Below, piece by piece: positions 15,190-40,001 of a DNA stretch of 64,000 nucleotides. The DNA lies in NCBI GenBank assembly GCA_003260075.1, contig QLIY01000268.1, forward strand, positions 37,733 through 101,732, written 5' to 3'. The translations under genes were made by a program, and so were the position numbers. Numbering within the stretch: position 1 is the stretch's first letter; the number at the start of each line of letters is the position of its first letter. Under the pieces are notes generated by a model. That model worked only from the letters and a program-made list of their open reading frames with translations. It was not told the origin of the DNA and did not search any database. The DNA comes from Phallusia mammillata. Its lineage: Eukaryota > Chordata > Ascidiacea > Phlebobranchia > Ascidiidae.

Positions 15190-15195
15190 TTTATT
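15190..15195 (-). promoter_or_regulatory. Poly(A) signal of actin gene 15302-17559
   Basis: TTTATT on the plus strand (AATAAA in the transcript) lies about 107 bases past the stop codon. Confidence 0.6.
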
Positions 15196-15301
15196 GTTTA
15201 TAAAAGAAAACACCAACTGTCATTGACAACAACACAACCACAGGGCGACCGAGGTTTATGTACACTGCCAGTGCAGGGAACAATACCACATACAAGTCAG
15301 C

Positions 15302-17559
<2,258 letters not shown>

Positions 17560-19934
17560 TTTGTGTGAGATTAAGAACCAATTATATTTTAACCGAGTTC
17601 AAATTGATGAATTCTAAAGGTGCAAATGCAGATAAAACTTCAAACGTAATCTCAACAATGCGACTGCCTTCCTCCACGTGCACCCGTAAAACTTTTGAAT
17701 AACACCATTAAAGTTCCGGGACCAGTCGAACTCCAAATAAAAAATATTTCAAATCTATACAAAAATGTCATTTAAGTAACATTTCGCTAACCCTTTATAA
17801 ATATCTGCTTTGCTGCTAAATGTTGACATACAAAAAACGCACTTCTTGAAACAGGATCAGCAGCCTAAACACCATTAATATTTAACAATGCTGTGCCATT
17901 GGCTTTCTCGATGTTACGAATTTAACTTGCTGTGGTCACAATTGCTTGCTAGTTCATTCTTCTTCAGAAGTCGGCATCTTATTGGGACATTTTGGATTTT
18001 AAATAAATTCAACAAGCTTTTGCACTGCAATTTGCCGTAGAGAGGTTGCGGATGGTCGTAAGTGACTTCCCCATGTTGACAAGGGAAGTGGATGGCGAAA
18101 ACCTAACCACAAGTTGAAAATATACCGATCCTGCTGTCGCCCTGACAAGCTGGTAACAAGCAACTTTAACTGCTTCCTAGTTTTTCGCCAACGCTTACCG
18201 CCACTCAGACGATTGTGGCGTCACAATAAATGAAAACCATCACCAAATATGGGCATCCCTTGACCAAATATGGTCATAAAATTGGTGTTTGCAGTCTTCA
18301 TAGAAACAACATTAAATATTTAGGATCGCTGGAACCGTTTGTGCACAAAATTAAATATGTCAACTATCACCGAAATTTAGGGGTAAACAGCCAATTTTAA
18401 AACAAAAAACAGCGTTTTTTGAATATTATTTTCTACAAAATATTTAGTCAAAATTTTAAACCATTTGGTGCAATTAAACAAAGTACCTGATTTACTCGAT
18501 TATTAGCCGCGTGATAATGTGTCAAAAAATAATGAATTCCTCACACTGTTGAAAGCTGCATTTTCTGATGTTATATTCAATTGTTCTATAACACTGCTTT
18601 ATGTTGCTGCATAGTACAGGTATTTGTAAACATGTGCTGACGTGTAAAGCCAACAAAATTTGAACACGAAATCAATCAAAAAGCATAGGTGTTGAAATAT
18701 TATCGGTATGACATAAAAATGTGAACCGCACCCAAACAGTAGGGTAAAAAACTGCATAAGTCGCGGTTGACAATCGAATAAATACGGTATGTCACATCTG
18801 AGATATCTAAAAATTCAAAAATTATCTGAAAAATAAATAAATCAGGTGTTGCGTTATACGCTGTTTTATTCACCACAACTGTGTACGCTCACCAACAACA
18901 GTATAAAAGAGTATGGCAAAGAACACAGTACACGAATATTTTGGATTCAGTACAGAATATCTATAGGCATGGAAGAACTAATGTTAACCATTTGTGTGCT
19001 TTGTTTGTTTAACTGCTAAAGGCGAACTTAGTCGTAAAACATTTGTGTACCTTTTTGTAGGTATAGTAGTACATTTGTTTGTTTCGGCACTTTGGATTAG
19101 CCTTAGTGGGTGCATAGGTTTGTTACCTAAATATCAAAGACACATAGGATAATATGTGGTACTGCTGCAGTTGAAACTAAGCCCACAAAAATGGAATCCA
19201 CTAGTTGATACAAACCAATTTGCGCTGCAGAAGGCAAAAGCTATTTCCTCAGCTCAAATAAGTAACATTCATGATTTTATATTAATAAAGGGTTTAAAAT
19301 GTGTGGAAAAGAATGACACACAACTCAAAAACATAAAAAACGTGTGCTTATGTTTAAAAAAATCCCGAAACAATTTGGTAACTTATAGGATTGCTACGTT
19401 GGTATGTAACTAAAAGCACAAAAAGCAAATGCTTTGATAAGAAATAGTCGATTCTAAAGCAGGTAACACAAAAGTGCAGACAAAAAACGAGAAAAGCGCG
19501 CGATTTTCACGAAGCCACAACGGCAGACATAATTTACAAATTTGGCAATAAACTTTTGGGTTATCATGTACACACTCCTATCTTAAACAACAATCAGTTT
19601 AAAGGTTTTGTTTCTGTCGAATCAATTTGTTTTAGTTGGTCTGTTTTCATATATTTGGCAACTGACTATCAATAGAAATGCGGTGAAACTGGCTGAAAGT
19701 AACTATAATCTAAATCAGTCCATTAAAAAGAAACTGGTACATTCTAACCGGTGCAAAGAAGGACAAACTGGTCAATAAGAGGGATAACACATTGTACGCA
19801 GGGAATTAAACTGCTACTGCTGCTTGCAAAACATGACAAGCACGCATACTTGGCAAGAAAGTATAAAACCTGTAATAAATACTCGTACTGTTATAAAGTA
19901 CGTACAATTGTCATAAAGATATTATCGTGCGATG
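17560..19934. other. Intergenic region, no gene seen
   Basis: It holds the promoter side of the actin at 15302-17559 and the 3' flank of the IRE1 gene. No exon is supported. It contains a 7-base-pair hairpin at 18065-18089 (ACTTCCC with GGGAAGT) and two copies of ACCAAATATGG at about 18242-18283. Confidence 0.4.
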
Positions 19935-29987
<10,053 letters not shown>

Positions 29988-30839
29988 CTTGCAGAATTAG
30001 GCTCAAAATAAGACATGTATTGAATTTCAACGATGATTTAACATTTTTAAGCTTAAGTGCGATTTAAAGCCTGTAGTTAACATTTGATGTGTGTTTTTAA
30101 TATTTACAAAATAATACAAAAACGACACAGTCCGTAGTCCGTACCATGTTGTTGATCTTTCCGTACAAACTGCAAGGTTACAAACAACACGCTATACTTT
30201 TTTAGCGCAACAGCGATTGCTATCTAGCTTCACTCTGGTCGCTATACTAAAACAACAACAACACAGTTCCTAACCCTATTTTTCGTGCGACATTTTGTTA
30301 TGACGGCAAAAGCAAACTCATGTATCTTTCCATAATGTTTAACACCGAGTAGAGCATCAAAAACGTCCAGTTGCACAAAAGTTTGTAAAAAAAGAAAATT
30401 GATTTTAATATGTTGAAGATTCTGTCGTAACTAAACTCATAATAGTAGTAGAAATCCCACACGATTTCGTGTATTTTAATCTGATTTATTGTCCCCAGAC
30501 GGTGCCGTTTTTGTACCATGCGATATTTCCAACGCGTTAAACATGAAATCACATTTACAATGACGTCATAGAGAGCCAAGCTCAGAACGTCATGTAATTT
30601 AGGTTATAAAGTTTGGAATAAAGTTGCAACAATTGTCAGACAGACATATACATTGTCAAAACAAATGAAACAATAAAACTCGAAAAGTAAATGCTGGAAT
30701 TGATTAGGTCACAAATGATGGCCTGTAGCTGCAGTCACGAAACTGTCTGAAACAACGTGTCCTGAAATTTCACTTACATACACTGGCATGTACAGAAAAT
30801 AACAGGACGTTGTACCAATCACACTGTGATGCCTATAAC
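29988..30839. other. IRE1 upstream region
   Basis: About 850 bases upstream of the IRE1 start codon. The promoter is expected here, but I could not assign an ER-stress element or TATA box with confidence. A 93-codon frame at 30298-30579 has no recognised domain. Confidence 0.4.
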
Positions 30840-31220
30840 CAGGGTTGCCATCGACTTGAAACCAAAAATAAGGACAACCGAAAAAACTAAATTTTTATAC
30901 GAAACAAAACAAACGTTTTTGAATAAATCATTGCATTTATACGAGCCATGACATATCATATGCAATATTTTGGCCGAAACAATCTGTTCCAGACACTCCT
31001 TGTTCGTCGAAAATACTTCACGCATTACACAACAACTCAGGTCTAGGTTTACTTTTACTTGTAGCAGGGATTTGACCAGTAATTGTTGAAAATAAGACAA
31101 AAGAAGGACTCAAGTCAAAAATAAGGACATTTCTTAGAAATAAGGACAATGAACTTTTCTAAGACGTAGCCCTTCAAAATAAGGACAAATCTTAGAAATA
31201 AGGACGGTATGGCAACCCTG
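30840..31220. mobile_element. Non-autonomous hAT-like element
   Basis: Terminal repeats are CAGGGTTGCCAT and ATGGCAACCCTG. The exact 8-base target duplication CCTATAAC lies at 30832-30839 and 31221-31228. The interior repeats AATAAGGACA-like blocks several times near the right end. It has no coding capacity. Confidence 0.9.
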
Positions 31221-31452
31221 CCTATAACCAAGTCTAGCAAGAGATGTAAACTTTTTTAGAGGTGAGGTTTCCCCGACATTGTTGTTTTATTTTACTTTTG
31301 CACAGTTCATATCACAGGATAACAATTGTGCTTAACAAAGAATACTATTGCACGTTACAAACTGTTAAACGGCACAGTAAAAAGTATAGTCATGCATTCG
31401 TAGTGAATGCCGAAACATGAATAATTCTAAGTGTATGTATCCCTTACCTCGC

Positions 31453-31906
31453 CAAGGGTGCACAACCTGCGGCCGCGGAGATAAATTTATGCGGCCGTAA
31501 ACATGTGTAGTAAAATACACGCACTGGCGGCTTTTTTTTAACTTTTTGCCAGACTTTCCGTTCCGTTTGAATGGATTTAGCTGGGATGGAAACATAAATT
31601 ATACCGGCCCAATAGCCACGCGCGCCGGACTTTTTATACTGCGATTATGTGAAAACAATAATGAAAGAAGGAAACAATGCAAAACAAGAAGTCATAGACA
31701 GTTATGACTACTTGCCAAAGAGTTAAGCAAAATCAATGGATCAAGTAAAAATCTATAAAGACTTTTAGGCACCAGTACATGGAATATTATGAGATAAATC
31801 CTACATCTTTACACCATTAATACATAAACAAAAAACATTTGGCGGCCGTTTCGTTAAATACGGTCCTGTAATGCGGCCGTCATGGCGAAAATGTTGTGCA
31901 CCCCTG
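31453..31906. mobile_element. hAT-like element, GCGGCCG-rich
   Basis: The left end CAAGGGTGCACAACC and right end GTTGTGCACCCCTG are inverted repeats, and GCGGCCG motifs lie inside both ends. The flanking 8-mers match poorly, so the target duplication has decayed or the ends are slightly off. Confidence 0.7.
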
Positions 31907-32032
31907 CGCCCAGCCTATAGTCTGGCCTTAATTATTATTGTCATATCTGGGGCATAAAGTCCAATAATACTTATTACCGCAAAAAAGTGTCATGACGTAT
32001 TTTGCTTGACTTACAACAACAAAAAAACGATA

Positions 32033-35000
32033 TTAACATTTTGTTTCATTGTCGCTTGCAACACGATTTAGTTCGACTTGCTGTTCTGCCTCTACGGATT
32101 CCTGTCGCTTTTCTTTTTGGGATAGAATGTGCCGAAAACTGGAGATGGCGCTATAGAGCAATATGCTTAAAGCAATAAACCAGGCCGAGATGGTGAAAAG
32201 ATCTTTGTTGCCGATAGTTTGGTAGATACGACCACCCACCAAAGCACCAAAAGCGTAACCTGATTGACATATAAGATACTAATTTGAATTAACATTACGT
32301 TAAAAGATTATTTTTGTATTGCCTGCCATGTTGATAACAAACTTTTAATCAGTTTTTTTTTTTTTTACGTTATAGATGTAGCCTATTTATCAAATCTTTA
32401 GACTTGCCGATGCCATGACTGGTACCGTACACGATTCCCACTGTTGTTGCTCGTAACTCAGGAGGACTTAGCGATGATGCAAACGAACACATTACAGGCC
32501 ACACCAGACCCCACGTCACTCCTCGCATAGCTTCGATAGGAATGATTTGCCACGCCTCTGTTATCACTGTCATAAGGTAAAGCCGAAACTAAACAGATAA
32601 GAATCCGAAGTAAGGATTGCATAAGGTTGTTAAAATGAGGTAGTTAAAATGATTAACAATTTGCATCCACAAGGCTATGTTCAAATAAAAAAAAACTTAC
32701 CACTAAAACTAATACACTTATAATGAGAAGCAGATTGTGACCAAACTTGATAATGAGCCAACCAGATGAGAGGAAAAACGGAATGTCAAATAATGATCCA
32801 CACAACGAACTAATTCCTAGTATTGTATAAGAGGCCTGAAACTTATCCTCGGCAAACCAAAATGCGTAACTATGAAAATAATACATAAAAGCAACACATA
32901 CACTTAATACCACAAAGATCAGAGCAGACTCACCTCATCAGGACGGAATGGCCCACTCCAAATGGGAAAACCATCAAAAGTAGATAAAAAATCATTTTTG
33001 AATTTTTTAACACATTCTACGAGAAGAAAAAAATGTCTTAAAGCAATTGTTTAACAGTTCTTGAAGACATATTTTCTACAAACTTTTATGTTCTTGAGTG
33101 AAACCGGTGATGATGAAGCCCGTGTGATTGGCAATAAATATGAGAGCAGTGCTGACAGTGCCAGAAAAATAAGGGCACAAGTAAAAATAGGGGCATATGA
33201 GAGGTTACTGTCCTCTGACCCGATCTTGTCAAGTTGACCTGACAAAAGTAACAAAAAATAGTTTTTTTAGTAATATCATTTGCAGCTTTGACACTTTTAT
33301 CAACAATATGTGAAATAATTTAACCGCCTCAAGTTTGAACTTTAAAATGTAACAAATTGCCAAGCCGAGTAGTACATTTAACTAAATTTTAAAATTGCGT
33401 TTTTTACAGAAATCTGCATAGAAAAGCAAATCCCTACTTCTGTAGAAAGACTCTGCTGTGTAACGTTCGGCGTCAATCCAAGTTTATTTAACCCAAACGA
33501 AAATTTAGATGGCCCTTGAGTGTCTTCACGTTTTTATAGTAAAATGTATTGTATACGGTCGTCATTTTTCGTGGATTTCGGGCTTTTTAAACAATATACG
33601 GCAGCCCCCGCAGCAACAATACACTGGCCACAAATACGTATCAGGAAAGTTAGTAGGCTTATGTCGCGCGGATATAATGTCATATCTTTACATTTCGTTA
33701 CGCTTACAGGATTTGTACTCGGGAGCTAGATAGGATTTGTACCGAAACATCTCATTCTAATGTCTTCTTTACACACAAATTAAGTAAAATAAAGATAAGG
33801 GGGGGGGGGTCAAACCGAAACATTTCATTCTAATGTCTTCTTTACACACAAATTAAGTAAAATAAAGATAAGTGGTCAACCTTTAAGAAGTCCAATAATC
33901 AACGAAGCACTCCCAAATCCAATAGATGCCCACAATCTTTGTTGTCCATATTTGTGCTTATCTTTTTTTCCTAGAATAGCAAACGCTGTAGCTTCCACAA
34001 CAGGTAAACTCCCGTTAAACGTGAATGACGTCAAAATAGACAAAACCATCATCAACCAGAAAGTCACTCCGTACTCGTCTGGCGTCTAGAAAATACATAA
34101 CGTCCAAGGATAAATAGAAGCTTTTTAAAAGTCCACTATCGTATAGGTTTTGCCTTTTTTCATTTGAATGTGTAGTTTGCATGCGGTTTACCGTGTGACA
34201 ACTGGAAGTCATGTATCAAATATACTTTAAATTCCTGCAGCATCACTTCTCACCGGAAAATTTTCTTTGTGTGTTTCGTCACATAGAAATCCTAGTGGGA
34301 ACACGGTTCTGACGTTTTTGACTTTTGTACAATTCCGTAACCCGGTCATCAGATCCGAAATTACTGTTAAACTATCATTTAAAACAGCTTCATTTGCGTT
34401 GTTGTCGCTTGTTGTAGTGAAGGTGGTTGACTGTGCTGACTTCAATACTTTTTTTGTAACCACGACTTTGGTTAAAGTTTGATTTAATTGAGTTTGATTA
34501 CATTTTAGTTCTTCACTTAAAGCCGAAAAGTCGCACAATGATGTTTGGTTGGGACGTCCTAAAACAAAACAATAGTAGTCGAAAAAAATAATCGAAAAAA
34601 AGGTCCTGTGAAACAAACGTATTGTTAGTTTTACAACTTAGAATATCCGTGTCTTTGACTGATGAATAAATCCTTAATGTTGCCATAGAGTCATAGACCA
34701 TAGACTCTATGGTCAATATAGAGTAAAATTGTTTGTGGATAAAAATATAAGAAGTGTTTTTATTTCCGTCGCTATGTTTACTCACCGTTAAACTAAGAAC
34801 ACAAGAAAATCAATAAAGTTTGTTTGTTTCAACAATTTGTCTGCTAAACAAATGCCAAATTTAAAATACCGTTACCGTTATCGTTCGCTTTTTCCACTTA
34901 CCTTTTACAGCATCTTTTTCAATAGGAACAAATACCATAGAAAATACAAGCACAGCTGACCACAGTAGAATAGTAACAAGTACTGTTTTTGGCCTTCTTG

Positions 35001-35387
35001 TTTTGTCCGATATAGCCCCACATACTGGAGGCGTAAAAATACCAAAAATCCGCTGAATGGCGCTAATAAGACCAACTTGTAAAGTGGAAAGACCGAGATG
35101 CCTCATGTAGACACTTTGATATACCAGGCAGCTTGCTTGAGCTGAAAAATACCTTCGTTGTAAATCTTGTTTAAAAAATGGTTGCTTGAAGAATTTTCTG
35201 ATTGAACATCAAACTTCATACCAGCCATCAAACACAAATACAGCAGTTTTAGTGGCAGGTACGTTAGGTTGATTTGGAAATATCCACAACCATAACTTCG
35301 TTTTGAAACCTCCCGAACTGCTGGTCCTCCGTTACAAGACGTCTTGGGTTCTTTTGAGAACTTCTTTGACTCTTCATCACTATTCAT
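32033..35387 (-). CDS. MFSD6-like major facilitator superfamily protein
   Basis: Nine exons: 35222-35387, 34902-35141, 34254-34558, 33881-34085, 33084-33238, 32934-33016, 32701-32869, 32408-32588 and 32033-32259. They give 576 residues. The N-terminal half has the MFS signature region GAISDKTRRPK after LGLSTLQVGLIS, as in MFSD6 (the MMR2 family). A hydrophilic, Asn-rich loop encoded by the third exon carries several N-glycosylation sites. The C-terminal half has PIEAMRGVTWGLVWP, SPPELRATTVGI and SHGIGYAFGALVGG, matching the conserved end of MFSD6-type proteins. About twelve membrane segments are expected. It is a multipass membrane transporter or receptor of unknown substrate. The intron after 32408 starts with GC rather than GT (GCAAGT). 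The family assignment is firm, but orthology to MFSD6 itself is less so. Confidence 0.88.
33741..33872. repeat. Direct duplication around poly(G) in an intron
   Basis: A 59-base unit starting ACCGAAACAT is at 33741-33799 and again, with one mismatch, at 33814-33872. Eleven G bases (33799-33809) lie between. The second copy ends just before the splice donor of the MFSD6-like exon 33881-34085. Confidence 0.85.
34682..34711. repeat. Inverted repeat in intron of MFSD6-like gene
   Basis: The 10-base arms CCATAGAGTC and GACTCTATGG are separated by ten bases. It may form a hairpin, and the function is unknown. Confidence 0.6.
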
Positions 35388-36035
35388 ATTGTTTCAAGAT
35401 CCGAATTTAAGATTGTCTTTTAGAAAATAACCTGCATTAAATTTACAAAACGTAGTACCGGTTTATGAAAGAAAAAGTCGAACCAACAAAGTCACATAAA
35501 GCTGTCGTTATAAGTTGCTAAACCGCAATTTATTTCAGTTGTTTTACAGACCAGCACCCACTCATGAGAATACACACTGTAAGAACGTTACCGGTTTAGT
35601 GACAGCAAACTAGCATCGATTAAAAGAACAATGCACCCATAAATCGTTTAGGGTTAACTGTTTCCAGCCTCAATTTTTTTTAAATGGGTTTACTTGTCAA
35701 ACACTATTACTAAAAGTACTATTTTTAGTGTACGAAACACACAAATACGAAACACACAAAACACTCTGTCATGTCACATGTTATGTGAATGAAAATAACA
35801 TTAGGTTGTAACATTGTTTGTTCATCGTATTTGTATGAGCATACTTTGTCGTGAACTGTCATTGTTGTGAACAACGATAAAATATCTTTATGTTAACCCA
35901 ATAGTAGGTCCATCAACTACTTCCATTCTACAGAATTTTTTATTGCTATTTTCTCCCAACAGGTAAAGATATGGTTAGAACAGCAGTGACAATAAATAAA
36001 CAATGCATTCATACGTACGTCGCATTTACTTAAAT
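35388..36035. other. Upstream region of the MFSD6-like gene
   Basis: No further coding exon is recognised. The promoter of the MFSD6-like gene should be here, but no element is distinct. Confidence 0.4.
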
Positions 36036-36425
36036 CAGTGGTTCTTAACTGGTGGATGACTTTTTGGGTGGCCCACAGGACGTCCAATAAATTTGTTAAT
36101 AAACTGGAGTCTGGAGATGAGGGGGGGGGGTCCATGGACCACTGGTGGTCCATGATGACTTTTTGGTTGGTCCACAGGACGTCCAATAAATTTGTTAATA
36201 AACTGGAGTCTGGAGATGATTGCATATTACATATTGAGTATCAAAGCTGTTAATAATTGTATCTCACTTCTTATCGGTAGTGAAAATCGGTTTTAAAGAA
36301 TTAGGTTTTAAGTCTAAATGGTTGTTTCATATGCATACTTCAATCTTGCTTCAAAAAGAAATGGTCCACGATATTATTTTTCCTGGGCCGGTGGTCCATG
36401 GACCGAAACGAGTTGAGAACCACTG
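36036..36425. mobile_element. hAT-like element with internal duplication
   Basis: Terminal repeats are CAGTGGTTCTTAACT and AGTTGAGAACCACTG. The exact target duplication ACTTAAAT is at 36028-36035 and 36426-36433. Inside, a block of about 74 bases containing GGACGTCCAATAAATTTG is present twice, at about 36047-36120 and 36147-36219. Ten G bases at 36121-36130 follow the first copy. Confidence 0.9.
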
Positions 36426-36433
36426 ACTTAAAT

Positions 36434-38267
36434 AGTTGAAATATTCTTGACCGAATGCCCAGGTCCAGGATTTAAGCACCACTCTTTGTTTTATGCAACA
36501 AGATGAAAAGACAAAAGTGCCACAAAACCAACCCCAGAAATTTACCTTTGTATTATAACAAGCCTTTATTCAGCGAGTAAAACCGGATATCATGCGTTCA
36601 AACTTTTGCACAGCACACTGTTACCGCACACAGTGGTTACATATGTTTTGTCCCAAGTCTAACAAAATCATCTCCACCACAAACCACCACATTGAAAAAC
36701 TGCTTCACAAGAATGTAGGTTGCATACTATTGAGTAAACAATGAACTACAAGTCATAGGCAGTATTTTCCCACTGAGAGATTTATCCGTCAGCCAGATTT
36801 TGCACGGACGGCTACAGTCTGTGGACTGGGTTTGACCTAGTTACCATTGTAAAAAATGGGGATTTCAATAATCTAAGATTTAAACGAAAATACGGAACTG
36901 CTGTTGGTTTGTGTCGCAAGGAGCTTAATGCATTGACGCGTCATGTGGAATCGTAATCTAGAATTTTCAATGTGGTGTTGTGAGTGGCCCCATAATTTCC
37001 GTTTAAGTCCGGATTAGGCTCAACTGTCAACCGAATAAAACAATTTGGCAGGTAAGCCGAAATAAAGATCTACGGAAAGTACTTCTATTAGCAACACAAC
37101 ACACAAAAGTTATTTAACGACGCAAACTCGTCAGGGTTGTCCCTTTTTTTCAAATAGCAAATCCCGAACGAGGCCCACTTGTCAGTCGGTTGCACTGTGC
37201 TTTCGTTTTTTTAAGAGAGAAGGCCGCAGCTGTTGAAACTTGCTATCAATCATTTATGAAGGTTTATTAGTCACAACTAGCAGCAAGCGTCGGTACACTT
37301 GTTAAGCGGCTTACCTTGCAAATTTATGCAATTGTGAATGACCTAAGTAGTGATTGTCACATATTTTCAATTTTGTTATTCTCTCTGCTAACAAATGGTT
37401 TAGTCGCCTTAACTTGCGTAAACGTAGGTTTCGGTCGACCTGCTTCAAAGCGACATTAATTTTTACTCGAACACTCACACTCGTTTAGGAAATCTCTATG
37501 CATATGATGCCTTAATCTCTACAATACTGCTTTTAAATGTCTTTACATTGCTTCAGAAGAGCCAAACCTGTCTTTATCGCTGTTAGTCACAGTTGCGGTC
37601 AGGTCTGAAGAGCACTTAAACATATTGTTCAACACAGTGCGGTAGTCTAGCCTTTCTGTGATACAAAGGGCATTACGTTACAGCAACTACCCAACCTGTC
37701 AAGCAAGCTGGCGTTGATTAAGTTTCAAGGCACATGTGTATAGCTCTCCTGCTTAGAAAAACTGATTTGTCAGCATGGTGCGACACAGCTGTTTCGTTGT
37801 ATGGGTCATTGTAGAGTAGATTACGTTCAGTTCAAATGCTTATTTACTATATTAATATAGGCTTATGGGCATTACGCTTGTGTGTAATTTCTAGTAATTG
37901 TCTAAAAAGCCAGGAGGTGCTTTTAGTGGTGCAACCAGCAAAAATAGCATCTTATTCCTAGGCAGGTCCCCTGGACATTGAAAACAAATCAATTTATTGA
38001 ATCATAACTGACGCACATGACAGACAATATTTATGAATTTGCTTTTTTATTACATGCCGTGACTGACAATACAAGATTGAAATTGAAAACATACCAGCAC
38101 TGTATGTAAAAGCAGGTGTTATTTACCCAATAATTAAGTTTTTACATTATTTACGTCAATAATTTTTTAAACCTTTTAGAACTGTACACATTTCACGCCA
38201 ATGACTGTCTTCGCTCGAATATATCCTCAATGCAAAAATTGCAAAGACATACTTTGTAAACTTTTTT
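36434..38267. other. Intergenic region, no gene seen
   Basis: No exon is supported. The 3' flank of the receptor at 38268-39287 has TTTATT (AATAAA on the minus strand) at 38046-38051, a possible poly(A) signal. A 14-base palindrome CTATATTAATATAG lies at 37847-37860. Confidence 0.4.
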
Positions 38268-39287
38268 TTACACAGCAGTAGTAAACTCTCTGCGCGACGC
38301 AATTGAAATACGAGTCATGGATTGGTGCCGAGTCATTAGGTGACAAAAAGGGGAAAACCGAATTTGCCAATCAGCAAAGGTAAACAGCACACCAACAACA
38401 TAAACTGAAGAATTAAATGCGTAAACTATTGCAATAAAACTGAATGAGAATTGTGGTGGTTTGTTGATTGACAAAACCATAAAGGCTACATCACTTAACA
38501 CGTACAAAATTGTAACAACAGAAAGACGCAATGTAACGTTTTCAAGTCTCTGTGTTTGTTCCGTAGTTCCTTTGCGTACATGCTTCACAATCGGGTACAA
38601 AACTAAAATAATGAGAACAATTTGGCATACTACACCAAGAGAATACACTACTGGTACTGAGAACCGCAAAAACTTGTTAAACTTGCCGCTCGCACAAGTC
38701 ACACCGTTTGATGTAATTGGAAGGGCTAGCAAGAATCCAGACTGTAGTATTGGGGTTGCAATTATTCCAAACAAAGTAAATCGACTGAAAACTTTTAGTC
38801 TTGGCGAGCTCAAGTGCGCCAGCAGTGGTGAGTTGTAAAATGAACGTTGGCGAATCCACAAAATGACGCAAATGAGCACTTTATTTAAGTTTGCAGTTAT
38901 TATGTCGAAAGCAGCGTACGCTGAGCACAACTGGTATCTGCCTGCAAAGCCGTACACATCGATAATAAACCAAGCAGCCCTTATAAACAGAAGACATGCC
39001 GAAAAAAAGCACAAGTAGTTTGTGAGACGCATGCTTTTGTTTTTAGGTATGCACAAATACAAACCAGTGACCAGGCATAAGTAAATGGTGACAAACAGCA
39101 AAGTCCCAATCCATACTTTTTCTCCGTTTCTCGCTTTAATACGTGGCCGCGAGTAGACGGTAGAGAGTTGTAGTTCGCCGTTTCCAGAATATTCCAATAC
39201 GCTGGTGGTCGAATAATTAATTGCACTCGTCGTGTTCGGTGGCAAAGAAGAAAATAAATCAACTTTAAAAACTTTTGTGGTTTCCAT
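38268..39287 (-). CDS. Intronless 7TM receptor-like protein, paralog 1
   Basis: A single 339-codon exon. Seven hydrophobic segments lie near residues 58-80, 88-113, 120-145, 166-190, 207-236, 253-275 and 281-305. The N-terminal tail has Asn18 and Asn24 glycosylation sites. Cys121 at the start of segment 3 and Cys198 before segment 5 are placed like the class A GPCR disulfide. The DRY position after segment 3 instead reads WIRQRSFY. Other shared family blocks are LYPIVKH after segment 5 and SINKPPQFSFSFI before segment 7. It shares these with the receptor at 43653-44612, so the two form a family. I do not recognise a named GPCR subfamily. A lineage-specific chemosensory or peptide receptor is a guess. 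G-protein coupling is unproven. Confidence 0.85.
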   Translation of the reverse strand: METTKVFKVDLFSSLPPNTTSAINYSTTSVLEYSGNGELQLSTVYSRPRIKARNGEKVWIGTLLFVTIYLCLVTGLYLCIPKNKSMRLTNYLCFFSACLLFIRAAWFIIDVYGFAGRYQLCSAYAAFDIITANLNKVLICVILWIRQRSFYNSPLLAHLSSPRLKVFSRFTLFGIIATPILQSGFLLALPITSNGVTCASGKFNKFLRFSVPVVYSLGVVCQIVLIILVLYPIVKHVRKGTTEQTQRLENVTLRLSVVTILYVLSDVAFMVLSINKPPQFSFSFIAIVYAFNSSVYVVGVLFTFADWQIRFSPFCHLMTRHQSMTRISIASRREFTTAV

Positions 39288-39961
39288 TTTTTAACCTGAA
39301 TCTGCCACAGAAATGTGTTAAATTTATTTTTACTTTGCATGATCGATTACACCAGTCAACCATAATTAAAAAACATGTATTCGTATTACCCAAACTAAGA
39401 TACGGCAATTTAAAAGCAAGAAGGTTACTCTTGTGAAAACACAGATTACGAACAAGACGAGCTTCTGTGTCGAGATAGTTTGGCTTTTATCATTTACCCT
39501 TCTCCTCAATTTATCTTGTGATTATAAATGATAATTTTTGGGTTTAATAGTGCAGTTTTAACTTAAAAAACACAATCAGCATTTAATCGGCGTATTTCTA
39601 TAACGCTTCATAAATTAAGCTATAACTTTAAGGTTGAATTTATCTAAACAAATCACGACATTGTTTTGTAAAGTCCGAATAAGTACCCTAATAAAACAAC
39701 TTTGCACCACTACATTTTAGTTTTCGTAATTTTACACTAACATTCTACCAACTATGCTTCAAATATGCATATTAAACTCCCAGACATAAATCAATTCTCG
39801 AGTAATTTTATTCATCAAAATTGTAAATATCACCGGAAAAATAATTCAGACTACCAGAAACCTTACATCGACAACCTTTTACACTTTGACCCAATTGGGC
39901 AGCCTTCTCCGAAAAACGTGCACCTCCCATTAATATAACCAAGTCAGCAATACTATTCCAA

Positions 39962-40001
39962 GTAATGCGATACGATGTAAGACCTGATCGTATCGCATTA
40001 C
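39962..40001. repeat. Perfect inverted repeat, 15-bp arms
   Basis: The left arm GTAATGCGATACGAT (39962-39976) and the right arm ATCGTATCGCATTAC (39987-40001) are exact reverse complements around a 10-base spacer. No gene is adjacent. It could form a stable hairpin or cruciform. The arms are too short for a typical animal microRNA precursor. Confidence 0.9.

Noticed and set aside
38461..38838. 125-codon plus-strand frame
   Set aside because: Shadow of the receptor coding exon on the opposite strand.
39962..40001. Inverted repeat as a microRNA precursor
   Set aside because: The arms are 15 bases and the whole hairpin 40 bases, shorter than animal microRNA hairpins.
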